Of a stretch of DNA of 14,881 nt, positions 14,498 through 14,881 are shown in pieces. This DNA comes from an uncultured Clostridia bacterium (GTDB lineage Bacteria; Bacillota; Clostridia; Christensenellales; Maliibacteriaceae), in the NCBI GenBank assembly GCA_934613185.1, contig CAKTSO010000036.1, forward strand, positions 1 to 14,881, read 5' to 3'. Positions within the stretch are counted from its first letter, which is position 1. Every line of letters starts with the position of its first letter. A program made the position numbers and the translations under genes. A model generated the notes under the pieces. The model did not search any database. It saw only the letters and a list, made by a program, of their open reading frames with translations, and was not told the origin of the DNA.

Positions 14498-14881
14498 TCA
14501 CGCAGCCTGTTTCTTCCTGACGGACAGGACATGCAGACCGATGCCGACGACGACAATCGCCGCGCCGATCAGATCGGTCGCAAGGCCGGGGTAGATCAAA
14601 AGCAGACCGCCCGCAGCGCTCAGGACGCGCTGCCACCACGTCAGATAATCGTACAGATAGCCGCGCACCGCGACCGCGACGCCGAACAGTCCGATGAAGG
14701 ACGTGATGATGATCAAAATGACATCGAACACCGACGCGTCAATGAACAGCAGCGCGGGATTCAGGCCGAAGATGTACGGAATGATGAACGCCGCAATGGC
14801 AAGCATGGAGGCGTTCAGCGCCGTCTTCATCGGTCTGGAGCCGGCGATGGCGCTGCCCGCATAGGCCGCGAGGGCAACCGG
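14498..14881 (-). CDS. TRAP transporter fused permease, C-terminal part (gene runs off right edge)
   Basis: This is the last 127 residues of a TRAP (tripartite ATP-independent periplasmic-type) transporter permease of the fused small-plus-large subunit kind that pairs with TAXI-family binding proteins. Such systems use an ion gradient to import organic acids. The frame is open through the window edge. Its first residues, PVALAAYAGSAIAGSRPMKT, are the typical conserved segment of the large membrane subunit, and NPALLFI follows in the next helix pair. Three to four hydrophobic helices and a short basic tail (SVRKKQAA) complete it. The ATG at 14830 is an internal Met, not a start. The C-terminal extension after about residue 65 of this piece matches the extra helices seen in fused TRAP permeases. 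The strong terminator at 14437-14472 follows. Confidence 0.88.
   Translation of the reverse strand, partial: PVALAAYAGSAIAGSRPMKTALNASMLAIAAFIIPYIFGLNPALLFIDASVFDVILIIITSFIGLFGVAVAVRGYLYDYLTWWQRVLSAAGGLLLIYPGLATDLIGAAIVVVGIGLHVLSVRKKQAA

Overview
The window (about 60% G+C in its genes) looks like a chromosomal segment of a Gram-positive member of the Bacillota, most likely a Clostridia-type anaerobe. This is inferred from strong AAGGAGG-type ribosome sites, near-consensus sigma-A promoters in A+T-rich spacers, U-tracted intrinsic terminators, a lipoprotein-type MetQ with no outer-membrane genes, and NSS and TRAP transporters. I cannot name a genus.

Layout. 1-1077 is the 3' part of an NSS sodium symporter gene, closed by a terminator. 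Converging on it is a minus-strand pair, a YbhN/UPF0104-type flippase-like membrane protein followed by a small cupin, driven by a textbook TTGACA-17-TATAAT promoter. A minus-strand nitroreductase and a plus-strand class C beta-lactamase-fold serine hydrolase diverge from 3488-3686. pyrG and guaA form a nucleotide-synthesis pair with an ATGA stop/start overlap. 8158-8485 holds the decayed C-terminal helix-turn-helix of an AraC-family regulator. Next come a methylguanine-DNA methyltransferase (ogt type) and, overlapping its stop codon, the first 35 codons of a truncated SAM-dependent methyltransferase gene. 9186-10201 is a self-contained minus-strand unit, lower in G+C than its surroundings, with its own promoter and terminator. 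It encodes an unrecognised, very acidic 279-residue protein.

The most interesting part is 10340-10631, upstream of a complete methionine ABC importer operon (metN-metI-metQ). It has a consensus promoter with an inverted repeat over the -10 box, then a ribosome site and a 34-codon open reading frame with ten Met codons, seven of them in codons 8-20. A strong intrinsic terminator (11-bp stem, U tract) follows just before metN. A segment inside the peptide frame (10496-10505) imitates the terminator's 3' arm and can pair for ten contiguous base pairs with its 5' arm. This has the architecture of ribosome-mediated transcription attenuation sensing methionine supply. Bacillota met genes are usually credited to SAM riboswitches or Met T-boxes, and I see neither here.

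After metQ a bidirectional terminator separates it from a converging minus-strand pair: a Cof-type HAD phosphatase and a previously easy-to-miss 57-residue two-helix membrane protein with a glycine zipper. The window ends inside the 3' part of a minus-strand TRAP transporter fused permease gene.
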